Shown here piece after piece: positions 8,413-17,471 of a stretch of DNA of 64,000 nt (positions within the stretch are counted from its first letter, which is position 1; each line of letters starts with the position of its first letter). The position numbers and the translations under genes were made by a program. The DNA comes from Hyphomonadaceae bacterium (GTDB taxonomy: Bacteria; Pseudomonadota; Alphaproteobacteria; Caulobacterales; Aquidulcibacteraceae). The DNA is taken from the NCBI GenBank assembly GCA_016791365.1, contig JAEUMT010000046.1, positions 62,001 to 126,000 of the forward strand, read 5' to 3'. The notes beneath the pieces were generated by a model. It saw nothing but the letters and a program-made list of their open reading frames with translations. It did not search any database and was not told the origin of the DNA.

Positions 8413-10260
8413 TCATGCAGCGGTGATCGCGCCGACGGCCGGCCCCGCTTCCGGCGCCACGGTGAACGCGCTCACGCGCGTTGTCTCGTAATCCTTCGAC
8501 AGAATGGTCGAGACGCCAAAGAATTCCACCGTCGCGCGCGCCGGCGCCAGCGTCAGCAGCAGAAAGCCATGGTCCTTTGAATCCGTGAACTTCACATGCG
8601 GATTGCGCGCGCGGACGCCGCCGTCGAAGTCGACGCCAAACGGTTGGAAGTACTCCGAATCGCTCGGCGACGTGATCGAGGTCGTCCCGAACTCGACCGC
8701 GATGCGCCCCTGCCCATCATCGAGTTCATTGGCCCACGCCGTGTGCGTATCCCCCGTCAGCACGATCGCGTTCCCGCCGGCCGCGCGCATCGCGGCCAAC
8801 ACGCGCCCGCGCGCGGCCGGATAACCGTCCCAGGAATCCGTGTTCAACGGAAATGGAAACCGCGTCAGCTTCAATTGCTGCTTCACGCCTGGCAGCAACC
8901 GCTCCAGCGCATCCGCAAGCGCGGCCGGCGTCGCGGAAAGATCAGGCGCATTGACCGGCGCCATTAAAATCTGATTGCCCAGCACCTGCCAGGTCACGCC
9001 ATTGCGCACCGAATTGCGCAATTGATCCGCGAGCCATTGCTCCTGCGCCAAGCCCATGAGCTGGCGATCGGGCGCGCTCAGCAGGCGGTTGAGCGCGGGC
9101 ACATCCGGCGCAATGAAAAAACCAGCCGGCAAATTCTTCGGGTCGGACACTAAGCCTTGCGTGCGCCGCCAATCCAACACCGGCCGCGTCTCGGCGCCAA
9201 CCGCCTCATAAATGCGCGGCAGCATTTGCATCGCCGGCACGTCCGGCTCGCCGTCGCGGATCGCGACAGGCGCAGCGGGATTGGTGAAATTCCAGCGCTG
9301 CATCTCGATCGGCAGCTGCGAATTGTAGTCGAACTGCTCGGTGCGCGCGAGCAACCGCGTCTCCACCATCACGATCGACGCCAGATTGCCCCATTGGAAC
9401 GAGCGATTGATCGCTTCGAACGCCGCGCCGGGCTCGGGGTCGCGGATCGGCATCCATTCATAATAGGCCTGCAACGCCGCCTGCTTGCGGTTGGCCCACT
9501 GCCCTTCGCCCTCATTGTGATTTTCGGCGCCGGTCGAGAATGAATTGTTCGCCGTTTCGTGGTCATCCCACACCACGATCCACGGCGCGATCGCGTGCGC
9601 GGCCTGCAGCTCGCGCTCGGTTTTGTATTGCGCGTGGCGCGCGCGATAATCACTGAGCCGAATGCACTCAACCTCCGGCGACGGGATGCGGCCCAATTGC
9701 GTCGCGACATCGCCGCCATAACCGGCCAGCCCATATTCGTAGATGTAATCGCCAAGATGAATGACGGCGTCGATATCGTCGCGCTCGGCCATCGCTTCAT
9801 AGGCGTTGAAGAAGCCGTGCGGGAACGACGCGCACGACACCACAGCCAGCTTCAACTCATCCAATTCGCCTTGCGGCAACGTGCGCGTCTTGCCGACGCC
9901 GCTCTCCGCCACGCCGGCGCGAAAACCATAAAAGTACGGAGCGCCGGGGCGCAGCCCCGTGACATCGACCTTCACCGTATAATCGCGCGCCTCGGTCGTT
10001 TCAGCGACGCCGGTCTTGACCACATCGGTAAGTTCGCGGTTGCGCGCCACGATCCAGCGCACCGGCACCGGCCCCGGATTTTCCGGCGACACGCGCGTCC
10101 AGATAATGACCTTATTGTTCTGCGGATCGCCCGAGGCGACGCCATGATTGAAGGCGACGGCGCCTTCATACGGCGGCGTCTCTACGCTTTGCGAACACGC
10201 CGCCACCGCGCCTGTCGCTGCGGCGATCGCGCCGCGTCGTGTCCAACCCGGTTTCGCCAT
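8413..10260 (-). CDS. phoD: PhoD-family alkaline phosphatase / phosphodiesterase, Tat-exported
   Basis: A 615-residue metallophosphatase. The N-terminus carries twin arginines (WTRRGAIAAATGAVAAC), so folded export by Tat is likely, with a possible lipobox VAAC. PhoD motifs follow: ASGDPQNNKVIIWTRVSPE (N-terminal beta domain), SCASFPHGFFNAY, HLGDYIYEYG, VWDDHETANN and LTGDTHTAWANEL. The Asp, Asn and His residues of these motifs bind the Fe/Ca centre in characterised PhoD. It would release phosphate from phosphoesters in the periplasm. GGGAGGA precedes the ATG at 10260. An upstream extension to 10416 overlaps a repeat element and is rejected. Confidence 0.92.
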   Translation of the reverse strand: MAKPGWTRRGAIAAATGAVAACSQSVETPPYEGAVAFNHGVASGDPQNNKVIIWTRVSPENPGPVPVRWIVARNRELTDVVKTGVAETTEARDYTVKVDVTGLRPGAPYFYGFRAGVAESGVGKTRTLPQGELDELKLAVVSCASFPHGFFNAYEAMAERDDIDAVIHLGDYIYEYGLAGYGGDVATQLGRIPSPEVECIRLSDYRARHAQYKTERELQAAHAIAPWIVVWDDHETANNSFSTGAENHNEGEGQWANRKQAALQAYYEWMPIRDPEPGAAFEAINRSFQWGNLASIVMVETRLLARTEQFDYNSQLPIEMQRWNFTNPAAPVAIRDGEPDVPAMQMLPRIYEAVGAETRPVLDWRRTQGLVSDPKNLPAGFFIAPDVPALNRLLSAPDRQLMGLAQEQWLADQLRNSVRNGVTWQVLGNQILMAPVNAPDLSATPAALADALERLLPGVKQQLKLTRFPFPLNTDSWDGYPAARGRVLAAMRAAGGNAIVLTGDTHTAWANELDDGQGRIAVEFGTTSITSPSDSEYFQPFGVDFDGGVRARNPHVKFTDSKDHGFLLLTLAPARATVEFFGVSTILSKDYETTRVSAFTVAPEAGPAVGAITAA

Positions 10261-10309
10261 GGCGTCCTCCCTTGCCCCTTTTTGAACTTTCCGGCCGACT
10301 CCCACAACC

Positions 10310-10410
10310 GTCATTCCGGACGCGCTTGCGCGATCCGGAACCCAGGGGCAAACGCACGCGCTTGTTGACGCCAGGTTTCCGGGTTCTCGCTGCGCGAGCC
10401 CCGGAATGAC
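10310..10410. repeat. intergenic inverted repeat, GTCATTCCGG family
   Basis: The left arm begins GTCATTCCGGACGCG and the right arm ends CCCCGGAATGAC, forming a hairpin-capable element of about 100 bp between phoD and the RluD-like gene. Related elements are at 25135-25232 and 60586-60626. Confidence 0.8.
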
Positions 10411-10439
10411 GAGCAAAGCGGAAAGCGATACTGGGACCT

Positions 10440-11471
10440 GTGGAAGACGAGATCGAATTGGAGGCTAGCGGCGAGACCCGCACCGCCGTCGCGCCCGAAG
10501 GCGCGGGCGATCGTGTCGATGCGTGGCTGGGCAAGCTCTGGCCGGACCTCTCGCGCTCACGCGTTCAGGGCCTGATCGGCGCCGGAAAACTCACCGTCGA
10601 CGGCGCTTTGGTCACGCACGCCAAGGACAAGCCGCGCGCCGGCGCCACCTACGAACTGACGCTCCCGCCACCTGAGCCCGCCGCGCCGCAACCGGAACGA
10701 TTGCCGCTCAACATCGTCTTCGAGGACGAGCACCTCGTCATCGTCGACAAAGCCAGCGGCATGGCGATGCATCCCGCCCCCGGCTCGATGCGCGGCACAC
10801 TTGTGAACGCGCTGCTCGCGCACTGCGGCGATAGCCTTTCAGGCATTGGCGGCGTGGCGCGCCCCGGCATCGTCCATCGCATCGACAAAGACACGACCGG
10901 GCTCGTGGTCGTCGCCAAGAATGACGCCACCCACGCAGGTCTCTCAAAGCTGTTCGCCAGGCACGATCTTGAGCGCGTCTATTACGCCGTCGCGCGCGGC
11001 GCGCCGAAAGAGCGCGCGGCGCGCATCGAAAACAAACTGGTTCGCTCCAGCGAGGACCGCCGCAAATACGTCGTCGCCCGCAACCCGGAAACCGAAGCCG
11101 GAAAAACCGCGATCACCGATTACTGGACGGTCGAAAGCTTCGGCCAGGCCAGCGGCGCATCTGCCGGCCGCGCCGCCGCGACATTGCTGGAGTGCCGCCT
11201 GCACACCGGCCGCACGCACCAGATCCGCGCTCATCTCGCGCACCTAGGCTGCCCGCTCATCGGCGATCCGCTCTACGGCAAACAGCGCGCCTTCAAAGCC
11301 GAAGGCCCACACGCGGACGAAGCCGCCGAAGCCGTCGCCGCCTTCCCGCGCCAGGCGCTGCACGCGGCGGTGCTGGGATTCACACACCCAATCACGGGCG
11401 ATGAACTTCGCTTCGAAAGCGAATTGCCGCCCGACATGACAGCGCTCGTCGCAACGCTTCGCCAACTCTAA
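10440..11471 (+). CDS. rluD: RluA/RluD-family 23S rRNA pseudouridine synthase
   Basis: A 343-residue protein with an S4 RNA-binding domain (residues about 22-80, RVDAWLGKLWPDLSRSRVQG then KLTVDGALVTH) and a catalytic domain. The active site is HRIDKDTTGLVVVAKND, with the catalytic Asp at 149. RTHQIRAHLAHLGCPLIGDP is the C-terminal family motif. The S4 domain and overall plan match RluD, which modifies helix 69 of 23S rRNA, although RluC-type specificity cannot be excluded. The start is GTG at 10440. It faces phoD divergently across a repeat element. Confidence 0.92.
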   Translation: MEDEIELEASGETRTAVAPEGAGDRVDAWLGKLWPDLSRSRVQGLIGAGKLTVDGALVTHAKDKPRAGATYELTLPPPEPAAPQPERLPLNIVFEDEHLVIVDKASGMAMHPAPGSMRGTLVNALLAHCGDSLSGIGGVARPGIVHRIDKDTTGLVVVAKNDATHAGLSKLFARHDLERVYYAVARGAPKERAARIENKLVRSSEDRRKYVVARNPETEAGKTAITDYWTVESFGQASGASAGRAAATLLECRLHTGRTHQIRAHLAHLGCPLIGDPLYGKQRAFKAEGPHADEAAEAVAAFPRQALHAAVLGFTHPITGDELRFESELPPDMTALVATLRQL

Positions 11472-11527
11472 CCACGCGGCCAATTTCCGCCGCATTGGCA
11501 GCCGATGCGCAGCGCTGAGGGAGTCGG

Positions 11528-12157
11528 GTGAGCGACACAGCAATCACCGTCGATCCGCGCATGCGGGCGCTGTCGTTTGCCACGGCGACGGGCGTCATCG
11601 CGCTTCTTTGCTCTCTCATGGTCGTGGTTTCGCAGGTCGCTCGCTACAGCGACGATACGGACGACAGCGTGCGCATCTTCATAGAAGAGGCGCCCCGCAC
11701 TGCGCCGCCACCGCCCACGCGCGCAACACCACCGCCGCGCAACGGCCTCGCAGTGCTTTCGCCTGACGCCGCGCCGACACCCACACCTCTCCCCGTCGAC
11801 ACACAGGTGCTGGCGCGTGCAATGGCGTGCTTCGACCGGCTGAACCGCGATCGGCCCGAGAGCTGTCCGCGCGAGGCGCTGGAACAAGAGCCAGGCGATC
11901 GCGCACGCACGCGCCGCGCTTACGACGTCTCGCCAGAGCGTGCACCGCCGGTGGAATATCCAATGGGCATCGATCCCCCATGCGTCCGCGGCATCCATCT
12001 CACAGGCGCCGGCATCGCGGGGTGCGTCCCATTCGGCATCACACCACCGCCACCCTCGCGCAGCGCCGAGGAAGTCTGCGTCGCGGGCGGCGTCGGGCCA
12101 TGCCATCCACCGCCGTTCCGCCCCGAAGACGTCGAGCGCCTGAGCCACACGCAGTAA
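11528..12157 (+). CDS. hypothetical membrane-anchored proline-rich protein
   Basis: A 209-residue protein starting with GTG. One N-terminal membrane span (residues about 14-36, LSFATATGVIALLCSLMVVV) is followed by a long Pro-rich, Cys-containing periplasmic part (APPPPTRATPPPR, CFDRLNRDRPESCP, PPCVRGIHLTGAGIAGCVPF). The topology recalls TonB-type or anti-sigma-like bitopic proteins, but no family is recognised. At least five Cys residues in the outer part could form disulfides. Probably conserved only in close relatives. Confidence 0.6.
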   Translation: MSDTAITVDPRMRALSFATATGVIALLCSLMVVVSQVARYSDDTDDSVRIFIEEAPRTAPPPPTRATPPPRNGLAVLSPDAAPTPTPLPVDTQVLARAMACFDRLNRDRPESCPREALEQEPGDRARTRRAYDVSPERAPPVEYPMGIDPPCVRGIHLTGAGIAGCVPFGITPPPPSRSAEEVCVAGGVGPCHPPPFRPEDVERLSHTQ

Positions 12158-12249
12158 GTTCCAACTGTAGGGAACATGTATCGTGCGGCTCGTCCGTCGG
12201 CGTGAAGCGGCGTAGCGTGATCTCGCTGCAAGAACGGGCGGACTACCTA

Positions 12250-12531
12250 ATGTCGGATCTTCCAAACGCTGAGCGCGTGCTGACGGCTGTCGGTGGATTG
12301 GCGCTGTTTGCGCTCAATGAAGTGCGCATGTTCCAATCGCTGCCGCGCGGCCCCGATCCGGGCGCCGGCCAGACCCACGCCATCACCATCCAGATCATGG
12401 ATGCTGCGGCCCCGGTCTATTTAAGTTTGGTTGATTTGACCGTCCGCTGGGGCCTCGCCGCCCTGGTCGTGGGGCTCTGCATTTGGGCCTTGGCGGAAAC
12501 GTTTGAGAAACAGCCACAGACGGCGAAGTGA
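12250..12531 (+). CDS. small two-span membrane protein
   Basis: A 93-residue protein with two hydrophobic segments (LTAVGGLALFALNEV at about 11-25 and WGLAALVVGLCIWALAETF at about 67-85) and a polar loop between them. A GGGCGGA Shine-Dalgarno lies 9 bases before the ATG. The family is not recognised. It sits just upstream of rpoH, separated by 248 bases that contain the likely rpoH promoter. Confidence 0.65.
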   Translation: MSDLPNAERVLTAVGGLALFALNEVRMFQSLPRGPDPGAGQTHAITIQIMDAAAPVYLSLVDLTVRWGLAALVVGLCIWALAETFEKQPQTAK

Positions 12532-12615
12532 CCTTGAACCCCCAGGTCTAGGGCCCATCTGCAAACGTTCCGGACGCTGATTCTAGCGATTGATTTCGTT
12601 TCGCTATCCGAATCG

Positions 12616-12643
12616 TTGCGTTCTCTTTACGTTCTAGTTATAA
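12616..12643 (+). promoter_or_regulatory. candidate promoter for rpoH
   Basis: TTGCGT (12616-12621), 16 bases, then TTATAA (12638-12643), in a locally AT-rich stretch upstream of rpoH. A perfect 12-base palindrome CCCTATATAGGG (12684-12695) lies between this and the gene. Visual match only. Confidence 0.35.
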
Positions 12644-12779
12644 ACAAAAGCCTAAAGCTGGCCACAGCACGGGCTTGAACGCTCCCTATATAGGGGGTCA
12701 CGGCGGCAACCGGGCTGCCCTCTCGCGCGTACTAGAGAGGCAACCCAATCGCCCGCCTTAGGAGGGGTCCTCAACTTAG

Positions 12780-13697
12780 ATGGCATCGACTGCGCTCACA
12801 CTTGCACTCAGCCCCGAGCAGGGGCTGCAACGGTATCTCTCCGAGATCCGCAAGTTCCCGATGTTGACCAAGGAAGACGAGTTCATGCTGGCAAAGCGCT
12901 GGCAGGAGCACGGTGACTCACAATCCGCGCACAAGCTCGTCACGTCCCACCTGCGCCTCGTGGCGAAGATCGCCATGGGCTATCGCGGCTACGGCCTGCC
13001 GATCGGGGAAGTGATCTCGGAAGGCAATGTCGGCCTCATGCAGGCCGTCAAGAAATTCGACCCGGATAAGGGCTTCCGCCTCGCGACCTACGCGATGTGG
13101 TGGATCCGCGCGTCGATCCAAGAATACATCCTGCGCTCCTGGTCGCTCGTGAAGATGGGCACCACGGCCGCGCAGAAGAAGCTCTTCTTCAACCTGCGCC
13201 GCATGAAAGGCGAAATGGCCGCCCTCGAAGAAGGCGACCTTCGTCCTGAACACGTGGCGACCATCGCCCACAAACTCGCGGTCACCGAAGAAGAAGTGAT
13301 CTCGATGAACCGCCGCATGAGCGGCGGCGGCGACGCTTCGCTCAACGCGCCGATCGGCGGCGCAGGCGGCGAAGGCGACAGCGAATGGATGGACTGGCTC
13401 GCCGACGATGCCGTCGAAGGCACGCAAGAAACCCGCCTGGCCGAGAGCGAAGAGTTCAGCCAACGCATGACGCTTCTGCAAGAAGCGATGAGCGAACTCA
13501 ACGAACGTGAACGCCACATCATCCAGGAGCGCCGCTTGAAGGATGAACCGGCGACGCTGGAAGAACTCTCCGTGCAATACGGCGTCAGCCGCGAACGCGT
13601 GCGCCAGATCGAAGTGCGCGCTTTCGAGAAACTGCAGAAGGCGATGAAGAAGCAAGCGGCCGCGCGCGGCCTGCTCGTCGACGCCAGCGCCAACTGA
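12780..13697 (+). CDS. rpoH: RNA polymerase heat-shock sigma factor (sigma-32)
   Basis: A 305-residue sigma-70 family protein. The RpoH box QKKLFFNLR (132-140), which is specific to sigma-32, is present. Region 2 (HLRLVAKIAMGYRGYGLPIG ... GFRLATYAMWWIRASIQEYI) and region 4 (LNERERHIIQERRLKDEPAT then LEELSVQYGVSRERVRQIEV) are intact. It directs heat-shock transcription, presumably including groESL at 58.5 kb. A strong AGGAGGGG lies 11 bases before the ATG. The gene ends in a hairpin terminator at 13721-13760. Confidence 0.97.
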   Translation: MASTALTLALSPEQGLQRYLSEIRKFPMLTKEDEFMLAKRWQEHGDSQSAHKLVTSHLRLVAKIAMGYRGYGLPIGEVISEGNVGLMQAVKKFDPDKGFRLATYAMWWIRASIQEYILRSWSLVKMGTTAAQKKLFFNLRRMKGEMAALEEGDLRPEHVATIAHKLAVTEEEVISMNRRMSGGGDASLNAPIGGAGGEGDSEWMDWLADDAVEGTQETRLAESEEFSQRMTLLQEAMSELNERERHIIQERRLKDEPATLEELSVQYGVSRERVRQIEVRAFEKLQKAMKKQAAARGLLVDASAN

Positions 13698-13720
13698 TCC
13701 AAACGCCCTGCCCTGGGCCA

Positions 13721-13760
13721 TCGGCCGCGACGCTCTGATCGGCGTCGCGGCCGAACTTTT
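13721..13760 (+). terminator. rho-independent terminator after rpoH
   Basis: TCGGCCGCGACGC, an 8-base loop, then GCGTCGCGGCCGA (perfect 13-bp stem), followed by ACTTTTG. Confidence 0.8.
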
Positions 13761-13872
13761 GTCCGCCGTGCGCGCTGCACGCGAAATCCAATTTGCTTTC
13801 GCGATGTTAACGCTGAACCCGTCGCCGCACGAACGGAACGGGCCCTGACGCGAGGCGTTGCGTCAGTGTTCC

Positions 13873-15942
13873 ATGGACACGCAGCCGCCCTCCACGCCCA
13901 CTCGCTCGCAAGCCCTTAAGGCCTGGGCGCACCGTCAGAGCTTGCGCATTCAAACAGGCGCGCACACGGCATGGTCCAGAACACGCGCTCTGCCATGGAA
14001 GCCAATCGGCCTCTGGGCAGGCGGCGCCGTCGGCGTCCTGCTGACGACGCTCGTTCTGTTTCTGACATTCGCCGACTGGAATGCACTGCGCGGCCCGATC
14101 TCCCGCATGGCCTCCGCCGCGAGCGGCCGCGAAATCTCCATCCGCGGCGATCTCGACGTTGATCCATGGCGGCTCAATCCACTCGTGCGCGTACAGGGGC
14201 TCCATATCGGCAACCCCACGCGCTACCGCGATCGCGGCGAGTTCGCCGTCGTCAACAGCGCCGAAGCCACCGTCCGCTGGCTGCCCCTCTTCGTCGGCCG
14301 CCTGGATTTCGTCCGCCTCGATCTCAACGGCACGGACATCTCACTCTACCGCAATGAAGAAGGCATCTCAAACTGGGCGCCAAATCCCGGCGTGCGCGGC
14401 AAGCCGTTCAACCTCCCCGCCATCCGCTTCTTCTCCCTGAATGGCGGCCAACTGCGCTACGAAGACGACAAGCGCCGCATGGTGCTGGAAGCAAACTTTA
14501 CCACGCGCGAAAGCCGCGATGCGCGCGATCCCGGTGAGTTCGCGCTCACCGGCGAAGGCAGCATCAACAATCGCCCGTTCAACGTCGAACTCACCGGCGC
14601 GCCGCTGCTCAACGTGCGCCGCGATCGACCGTACGCATTCCAGGCCGACGTCACCGCCGGCAGCACCCACATCATCGCCAACGGCGCCATCACGCGCCCG
14701 TTCAATTTCGGCCAATGGCACGCCGACGTGCGCGCCACCGGCCAGGACCTTGCCGACCTTTATCCGCTCATCGGCCTCGCCCTGCCGAACACACCGCCAT
14801 ACAATTTGACCGGCCGCGTCGAACGCTACGGCAGAACCTACGCAATGCCGCAAATCGCCGGCCGCGTCGGCGATAGCGATCTCAGCGGCAACTTCACCGC
14901 CACGCGTCAGCCCACCGACCGGCTGATGCTCGAAGGCGCGTTCGCGTCGAACAGTCTCGATTTCGACGATTTGCTCACCGTCCTCGGCGCGCCGCCATCG
15001 ACGCAGGAATCCGCTTCGCCCGAGCAACGCGAGATGGCCGCGCGCCTCGCCGCGCAAGGCCGCGTGCTGCCGGATGCGCAGCTCGACATCAGCCGTGTTC
15101 GCAACATGGACGCCCGCGTCTCCTATCGCGCCGCCCACGTGCGCAGCGAGCGCTTCCCGCTGCGCGGCCTTTCCGTCGACATCAACCTCGACAACGGCCT
15201 GTTGCGCCTCGATCCAATGACGTTGGACCTGCGCCAGGGCCGCGTCTCCGGTTGGGCCGCCATCAACGCGCGCGATGAAACCCCGCGCGCCGAGCTTGAT
15301 GTCCGCCTCTCCAATGCGCGCATGGAATCCGTTCTGGCCCTCTCCGGAGAGCCGCCGCTCACCGGCCGTCTGATGGGCCGCGTCCGACTCTCGGGCTCGG
15401 GCGCATCCGTCCGCGACGTCGCCGCAAACGCCAATGGCGTCCTCAGCATCGTCACGCCGGATGGCGAAATCCGCGAGGCCCTGGCTGAACTCACCGGCAT
15501 CAACGTCACGCGCGGCCTCGGCCTTCTCCTCACGCGCGATGACAGCACAACGCCAATCCGCTGCGGCGTCGCGACCTTCGACGTGCGCAACGGCATCGCC
15601 CACTCGCGCTCGATCCTATTTGACACCAAGGACGTGCTGATCCGCGGCAGCGGCACGATCAGTCTGCGCGATGAGACCTTCGATCTTTCGATCCAGGGCG
15701 AGCCGAAAGAATTCCGCCTCATCAGCGTCAACGCGCCGATCTCGGTGGGAGGGCGCTGGCGTTCCCCGCGCATCGGCGTCGAAGCCGAGGATGCAATCGG
15801 TCAAGGCGGCATCGCCGCCGCGCTCGGATCACTCTTGAACCCGATCGCCGCCGTGTTGCCGTTCGTCGACGCAGGCCTCGCCGAGGACGCGAACTGCGCG
15901 TCACTGCTGGCCGGCCGCGAACAACCCGCGCCCGAAGGCTGA
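13873..15942 (+). CDS. AsmA-family outer-membrane biogenesis protein
   Basis: About 689 residues. After a polar N-terminus there is a single membrane span (IGLWAGGAVGVLLTTLVLFL). Next comes the AsmA N-terminal pattern: ISRMASAASGREISIRGDLD, then NPLVRVQGLHIGNP and TVRWLPLFVGRLDFVRLDLN. A C-terminal AsmA_2-type block (ANGVLSIVTPDGEIREALAE, GLGLLLT, RCGVATFDVRNGIAHSRSIL) and a final FSLQGEPKEFRL-like segment complete the family. AsmA-like proteins are thought to bridge the periplasm for phospholipid transport. Start uncertain: a TTG at 13858 has GAGG close by, while the ATG at 13873 lacks a clear ribosome site. Confidence 0.85.
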   Translation: MDTQPPSTPTRSQALKAWAHRQSLRIQTGAHTAWSRTRALPWKPIGLWAGGAVGVLLTTLVLFLTFADWNALRGPISRMASAASGREISIRGDLDVDPWRLNPLVRVQGLHIGNPTRYRDRGEFAVVNSAEATVRWLPLFVGRLDFVRLDLNGTDISLYRNEEGISNWAPNPGVRGKPFNLPAIRFFSLNGGQLRYEDDKRRMVLEANFTTRESRDARDPGEFALTGEGSINNRPFNVELTGAPLLNVRRDRPYAFQADVTAGSTHIIANGAITRPFNFGQWHADVRATGQDLADLYPLIGLALPNTPPYNLTGRVERYGRTYAMPQIAGRVGDSDLSGNFTATRQPTDRLMLEGAFASNSLDFDDLLTVLGAPPSTQESASPEQREMAARLAAQGRVLPDAQLDISRVRNMDARVSYRAAHVRSERFPLRGLSVDINLDNGLLRLDPMTLDLRQGRVSGWAAINARDETPRAELDVRLSNARMESVLALSGEPPLTGRLMGRVRLSGSGASVRDVAANANGVLSIVTPDGEIREALAELTGINVTRGLGLLLTRDDSTTPIRCGVATFDVRNGIAHSRSILFDTKDVLIRGSGTISLRDETFDLSIQGEPKEFRLISVNAPISVGGRWRSPRIGVEAEDAIGQGGIAAALGSLLNPIAAVLPFVDAGLAEDANCASLLAGREQPAPEG

Positions 15943-15978
15943 GGAACAAAGGCGCACAGGCGCCTGTTCACATCGGCC

Positions 15979-16755
15979 ATGACAAGTTTCGCGGATACCG
16001 CTTTTCAACCCCCGCCCGAAGCAGAAGCCTTCTACATCGAGGGCCTGAAACTGCTCGCACAGAGCGACACGCCGTTTCTGATTTCCGGCACCTACGCGGT
16101 CACCGCCTACACCGGCATCGTGCGCCCGACGAAGGACTTGGACATATTCTGCAAAGCCAGCGACTACCCGCGCATCCTCTCCTTCTTCAAGGAGAACGGC
16201 TACGAGATCGAAGTCGAGGACGAACGCTGGATCGCCAAGGTGTTCAGCGACAAATATTTCTTCGACATCATCTATAGCTGCCGCACCTCGGAGATCGCCA
16301 TCACCGACGAATGGTTCGATGACGCGCCGCAGATCGAGATTTACGGCACCAAGGTCCGCATCATCAAACCGACCGAACTCATCTGGTCCAAGATTTTCGT
16401 GCAAGACCGCTATCGCTATGACGGCGCCGATATCGCGCACGTTATTCTGAAACAGCACGAAGCCATCGATTGGCCGCGCCTGATGCGCTACATGGAATTG
16501 CACTGGGAAGTGCTGCTCTCGCACCTCATCAACTTCCGCTACATCTATCCCAGCGACCGCGATGTCATTCCGCGCTGGGTCATGGATGAACTCACCCAGC
16601 GCATGCAAAATCACCTCAACATGCCGCAATCCAATGTGAGAGTGTGCCGCGGACGCCTCTTCAGCGCACGCGACTACGTCACCGACATCACCGAATGGGG
16701 CTACGCCGACATCATCGGCAAAGGCATCGAAGAACGCCACGATCCGATCGAGTAA
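15979..16755 (+). CDS. nucleotidyltransferase-fold protein
   Basis: A 258-residue protein with FLISGTYAVTAYTGIVRPTK followed by DLDIF. This is the Gly-x-x-Ala ... Arg-x-Thr-x-Asp-x-Asp motif of minimal nucleotidyltransferases (AbiEii/MNT-like or DUF6036-like). A second acidic strand, KYFFDIIYS, supplies the third carboxylate. The rest is helical with many aromatic residues. Substrate unknown: it could transfer a nucleotide to a small molecule, RNA or protein. It is followed after 5 bases by a metallophosphoesterase gene, which suggests the two act together. Confidence 0.7.
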   Translation: MTSFADTAFQPPPEAEAFYIEGLKLLAQSDTPFLISGTYAVTAYTGIVRPTKDLDIFCKASDYPRILSFFKENGYEIEVEDERWIAKVFSDKYFFDIIYSCRTSEIAITDEWFDDAPQIEIYGTKVRIIKPTELIWSKIFVQDRYRYDGADIAHVILKQHEAIDWPRLMRYMELHWEVLLSHLINFRYIYPSDRDVIPRWVMDELTQRMQNHLNMPQSNVRVCRGRLFSARDYVTDITEWGYADIIGKGIEERHDPIE

Positions 16756-16760
16756 GACGC

Positions 16761-17471
16761 ATGCGTATTGCAGCCATCGGCGATCTCCACGTCAATGAAT
16801 CCATGACGCAGCCCTACCGCGATCTCTTCACCGGCATGAGCGCGGCCGCCGACATGATCCTGCTCTGCGGCGACCTCACCAATTACGGCAAAAGCAACGA
16901 AGCCGAAATCCTGGCCGCCGATATCGCCGCCGCGACCGCGCCCGTCATCGGCGTGCTCGGCAATCACGACCATGAATCCGGCCACCCCGAAACGGTCAAA
17001 GCCATTCTCACCAATGCCGGTGCGCGCATTCTGGACGCCGGCGAAGCTCTCGAACACGACGGCGTCGGCTTTGCCGGATGCATGGGCTCAATGGGCGGCT
17101 TCGGCCGCGGCATGCTCAGCGCGTTCGGCGAAAGCAGCGTGAAAACCTTCGTGCAGGCCTGCCTCGAAGAAACGATGAAGCTGGAAACCGGCCTGCGCAT
17201 GCTGCGCACGGACCGCGCCGTCGCAATTCTCCACTACGCGCCAATCACCGAAACCCTGACGGGCGAGCCAACGGAGATTCTCCCGTTCCTCGGCAACTCC
17301 CGTCTCGGCGAAACCATCGACCGCTTCGACAACGTCAAAGCTGTGGTGCACGGCCACGCGCATCGCGGATCGCATCGCGGCGCCACGCCAGGCGGCGTCC
17401 CGGTGTACAATGTCGCGCGCCCGGTCATGGCCGCGCTCGGCGGGCGCCCGTTTGCGCTGTTCGAAGTCTAG
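16761..17471 (+). CDS. calcineurin-like metallophosphoesterase
   Basis: A 236-residue phosphoesterase with the full metal-binding series: GDLHVN (D-x-H), LLCGDLTNYG, VLGNHDHESG, a later His in AILHYAP, and VHGHAHRG. There is no signal peptide, so it is cytoplasmic. The compact size is like that of single-domain phosphodiesterases acting on nucleotides or nucleic acid. The ATG is 5 bases after the nucleotidyltransferase stop, so the two form an operon. The stop overlaps by 4 bases the convergent Yip1-domain gene. Confidence 0.88.
   Translation: MRIAAIGDLHVNESMTQPYRDLFTGMSAAADMILLCGDLTNYGKSNEAEILAADIAAATAPVIGVLGNHDHESGHPETVKAILTNAGARILDAGEALEHDGVGFAGCMGSMGGFGRGMLSAFGESSVKTFVQACLEETMKLETGLRMLRTDRAVAILHYAPITETLTGEPTEILPFLGNSRLGETIDRFDNVKAVVHGHAHRGSHRGATPGGVPVYNVARPVMAALGGRPFALFEV

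Noticed and set aside
10261..10416. N-terminal extension of PhoD
   Set aside because: The extension translates the intergenic inverted repeat at 10310-10410. The Tat signal and ribosome site support the start at 10260.
12674..12692. Sigma-32 promoter CTTGAA ... CCCTATATA before rpoH
   Set aside because: The spacing between the two elements is only 4 bases, far too short for a sigma-32 promoter.
14368..15603. 411-codon open frame antisense to the AsmA gene
   Set aside because: No ribosome site or family pattern, and composition typical of an antisense shadow.
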